A program made the translations under genes and the position numbers. A stretch of DNA of 64,000 nt. Source: Phycisphaerales bacterium. Lineage in GTDB: Bacteria; Planctomycetota; Phycisphaerae; Phycisphaerales; UBA1924. Shown one piece after another: positions 61,656 through 64,000 of this stretch. Within the stretch, counting starts at the first letter, position 1; every line of letters starts with the position of its first letter. The stretch is taken from NCBI GenBank assembly GCA_022843045.1, contig JALHOJ010000011.1, positions 1-64,000 on the forward strand. The letters are read 5' to 3'. The notes beneath the pieces were generated by a model. It was not told where the DNA came from and made no database searches. It worked only from the letters and a program-made list of their open reading frames with translations.

Positions 61656-62738
61656 ATGCCCGAAATCGTTTTCCGGACCAAGTTCCCGCACGTTCTCGGC
61701 TGCGCAGCCCCTGCGCTCCTCCTGATCGCGACGTTCTCGGGCTGTTCGTCCGCGCCGACCGGCCTCACCGTCCAAGCCACCGCCGAGACCACCCCCGTCG
61801 CCTCGCTCGACGACGCCGCCGACGACCCCGCCATCTGGATCAACCCCGCCGACCCCGCCCAAAGCCGCATCCTGGGCACCGACAAGAAAGCTGGCCTTGC
61901 CGTCTACGACCTCATGGGCGAGAAGGTCCAGTTCCTTCCCGTGGGCCGCGTCAACAACGTCGATGTGCGTGACGGCCTCACCCTCGCCGGCAAGTCCCTC
62001 ACCATCGCCGCCGCCAGCCAGCGCGATGACAAGACCATCGTCCTCTGGAGCATCGACCGCACCGGCACGCTCGCGCCGCTTTCCGCTGTCAAGACCGGCC
62101 TCGCCGAGCCCTACGGCGTGTGCCTTTCATGGGCCGGCACCTCGCCCAACGGCCGCCTTTGGGCCTTTGTCAACGACAAGGACGGCCGCATCGAGCAGTA
62201 CGAACTCAAGGACGACGGCACGGGCAAGGTCGCCAGCAAGCTCCTGCGCACGCTCAAGTTGCAAACCCAGCCCGAGGGCCTGGTTGCCGACGAACCTCAA
62301 GGCTTCCTGTTCGCGGGCGAAGAAGGCAAGGGCGTTTGGCGGTTCCCGCTGGATCCATCTGGCGGCACCACCGGCGAACTCATCGCGGGCCTCAAGCCCA
62401 AGGGGCACCTGACGCCCGATGTTGAAGGCCTCGCGATCGTGACCACGGGCCTCAACAACCAAGGCTACTTGATCGTTTCGAGCCAAGGCTCCAACCAATA
62501 CGCCCTGTATGACCGCACCCCGCCCCACCACTTCCGCGCGATCTTCGCCATCGCCGACTCCACCTCCATCGACGGCGTGCAGGAAACCGACGGCCTCGAC
62601 GCCACCACCACGCCGCTGGGCCCCACCTTCCCCTTTGGCATCTTCGTGGTGCAAGATGGGGACAACAACGGCCTGCCGCAGAACTTCAAGTTTGTGCCGT
62701 GGGAATCGGTGGCAAGAATCGTGACCGGCCAGCGCTAG
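61656..62738 (+). CDS. Beta-propeller phytase lipoprotein
   Basis: A 360-residue exported enzyme from ATG 61656, with a signal ending in lipobox FSGCS. The propeller has the BPP hallmarks: DDAADDPAIWINPADPAQSR, ILGTDKKAGLAVYDLMGEKV, NNVDVRDG, GLAEPYGVCLSW, LKLQTQPEGLVADEPQGFLF and DVEGLAIVTTGLNNQGYLIV, then FAIADSTSIDGVQETDGLDA. These carry the calcium and phosphate sites that split phytate, giving phosphate for uptake. The length is normal. It is divergent from the histidine kinase, with 173 bases between the starts. Confidence 0.92.
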   Translation: MPEIVFRTKFPHVLGCAAPALLLIATFSGCSSAPTGLTVQATAETTPVASLDDAADDPAIWINPADPAQSRILGTDKKAGLAVYDLMGEKVQFLPVGRVNNVDVRDGLTLAGKSLTIAAASQRDDKTIVLWSIDRTGTLAPLSAVKTGLAEPYGVCLSWAGTSPNGRLWAFVNDKDGRIEQYELKDDGTGKVASKLLRTLKLQTQPEGLVADEPQGFLFAGEEGKGVWRFPLDPSGGTTGELIAGLKPKGHLTPDVEGLAIVTTGLNNQGYLIVSSQGSNQYALYDRTPPHHFRAIFAIADSTSIDGVQETDGLDATTTPLGPTFPFGIFVVQDGDNNGLPQNFKFVPWESVARIVTGQR

Positions 62739-62987
62739 CGCCTTCGCGCCAAGTCAGACGACTGGTTGCTCTCATTCTCGGGTCAGTGTGCCCGACCGCG
62801 TGCGCAAGTTCTTGCTGCACAACATCTCTTCAACCCACCACAATCTCCTTTGCACACTCTTCACGAATCCTGAACACATTCTTCCCGCACACTTCACACT
62901 GTCGCGCTCGCCTCCGTCGCGCGCGTCGTCATCATTCTCGCTCACTATCTGGCGCGCGTTCGTGCGTCGCCTCGCGGGAGCAAACGC

Positions 62988-64000
62988 ATGACCAAGCACG
63001 CCTCGGCACAACGCCTCAACCCGCTCTCCCCGCGCTTGCCGCGCCCCCGCGCTTGCGGCTTCACGCTCATCGAATTGCTCGTCGTCATCGCTGTGATCGC
63101 GTTGCTCATCGGCATCCTCGTTCCCAGTCTCAACGGGGCTCGCGACGCCGCCCGCACAGTCAAATGTCAGACACAGCTTCGTCAGTTCGTGATGGCCTCG
63201 AATAGCTACAGCAACTCCTATCGCGGGTTCTACGGCACCGGCGCGTGGGACAATGACGTCAACGAAGCATTCGGACCGCCTGATACGCACGGCTGGGTCG
63301 CGGACATGGTCAATGGCGAGTACGCCATTCCCGGGACGATGCTCTGCCCCACAAACCCGGCCCAGTACTCAACCACGGTTGGCGAGATCAACGACGGCGC
63401 GCGGTACAAGCCCTTCTCGCCTGCCGAAGTGCAGAATCTCCTCGCACGCGGCTTCAACACCAACTACGTGATGACGTGGTACTACGCGCATACCGACCGC
63501 AAGAACCACAGCCAACTCAGCGATTGGAAGAACAAGGACAAGTCCAGAGGGCCGCTGAATGAGAAGAGCTTTGCCATCTCTGGCGCGTCCAAAGTACCGC
63601 TGCTCGCAGACGCCGCGCACCAGGCGTTGGATGCTTCCGACGTCATCGTGCTCGATGGCATCACCTACCGCACCGCCAAGACCCTGACGGACGGCCCCAC
63701 CGTCGCCGTCAACGTGCCAGGCCTGGGCAACGGCTGCGGCACGCAGAACTTTACCGACATGGGCCCTGCGCACGGCAAGTCCGGTCGATTCGTTGATGAA
63801 GAGTTCGATACCACCCGCATCGACGGCAACATCGGTTTCGCCGATGGCAACGTCCAGCTCTTCAAGGACACCGGACGGCGCGATGGCAAGTGGGGTTCCA
63901 CGACCGCCACCCTCAGCGGCATGCAGTACAACAAACTCGACGACCTCGATCCCAACAAGGTCTATTCCGGCTGGCTGACCAAGCAAGGAGCCCTCAACTT
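62988..64000 (+). CDS. Pseudopilin-like exported protein, cut by the window end
   Basis: An ATG at 62988, with GGGAG 7 bases ahead, opens a frame that runs to the window edge (at least 337 residues). The prepilin leader is RLPRPRACG before FTLIELLVVIAVIALLIGIL, Glu at +5. Planctomycete hallmarks follow: CQTQLRQFVMASNSYSNSYR after the helix, a late MGPAHGKSGRFVDEEFDTT and NIGFADGNVQLFKDTGRRDG (the H-x-G display motif of DUF1559-type proteins). It is probably a secreted substrate rather than a pilus part. About 250 non-coding bases precede it. Confidence 0.88.
   Translation, partial: MTKHASAQRLNPLSPRLPRPRACGFTLIELLVVIAVIALLIGILVPSLNGARDAARTVKCQTQLRQFVMASNSYSNSYRGFYGTGAWDNDVNEAFGPPDTHGWVADMVNGEYAIPGTMLCPTNPAQYSTTVGEINDGARYKPFSPAEVQNLLARGFNTNYVMTWYYAHTDRKNHSQLSDWKNKDKSRGPLNEKSFAISGASKVPLLADAAHQALDASDVIVLDGITYRTAKTLTDGPTVAVNVPGLGNGCGTQNFTDMGPAHGKSGRFVDEEFDTTRIDGNIGFADGNVQLFKDTGRRDGKWGSTTATLSGMQYNKLDDLDPNKVYSGWLTKQGALN

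Overview
The window looks like chromosome of a planctomycete of the Phycisphaerae/Phycisphaerales type. Two secreted proteins end in the duplicated calcium-loop tail (DIDxNNDGxxFDPxDID..FSEGPC) known from that group as a GC-type dockerin. Two more end in PEP-CTERM-like tails (proline motif, hydrophobic helix, Arg cluster). Base composition is high GC, genes are closely packed on both strands, and pseudopilins are abundant. The taxonomic call is inference from these signatures only.

Layout. 1-8.6 kb: end of an unknown gene, a SAM methyltransferase, phosphoglycerate mutase (gpmI) with a histone-like tail, a membrane protein, a degenerate cobalamin-domain protein, ubiE, an M48 lipoprotein protease, a PEP-CTERM-like protein and a WecG/TagA glycosyltransferase. 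9-15.4 kb: tRNA-Ser(GGA), a DinG-type helicase, an ALG10-like GT-C membrane protein, a membrane-anchored EEP-fold protein and an amphipathic-repeat lipoprotein. 15.7-21.8 kb: a dockerin-tailed metalloprotease, a thioredoxin, a pseudopilin, and an ECF sigma/anti-sigma pair. 21.8-33.9 kb: a giant coiled-coil Wzz-like protein, EVE protein, riboflavin synthase, DUF192 lipoprotein, GluQ, PAP2 phosphatase, ArnT-like transferase, truB, a membrane protein and a short UvrC. 34-40 kb: two consecutive outer-membrane-barrel plus chemoreceptor pairs. 40-48.5 kb: hisS, a DUF839/PhoX-like secreted protein, a DNRLRE-dockerin protein, pssA-psd, and a response regulator with an HD-GYP protein.

48.6-61.5 kb is one minus-strand block. 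Read in transcription order it is sensor histidine kinase, STAS protein, GspE/PilB ATPase, GspF/PilC, PilM-, PilN- and PilO-like proteins, a PilP-position protein, then five pseudopilins of G, H, J, I and K/PilX position. Several junctions are ATGA overlaps. No secretin or prepilin peptidase is visible. It is best read as a planctomycete type II secretion/type IV pilus hybrid with its own sensor and STAS switch. A beta-propeller phytase lipoprotein and a further pseudopilin, cut by the window end, follow on the plus strand.

Functional threads: envelope and exopolysaccharide genes (WecG, Wzz-like, GT-C, ArnT-like, PAP2, pssA-psd), secretion and surface proteins (pseudopilins, dockerin and PEP-CTERM-like tails), phosphate scavenging (phytase, PhoX-like), and signalling (two chemoreceptors, HD-GYP, histidine kinase, ECF sigma). 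The least described elements are the coiled-coil/Wzz fusion, the barrel-chemoreceptor duplication and the sensor-STAS-secretion operon. No CRISPR array, insertion sequence or rRNA was seen.
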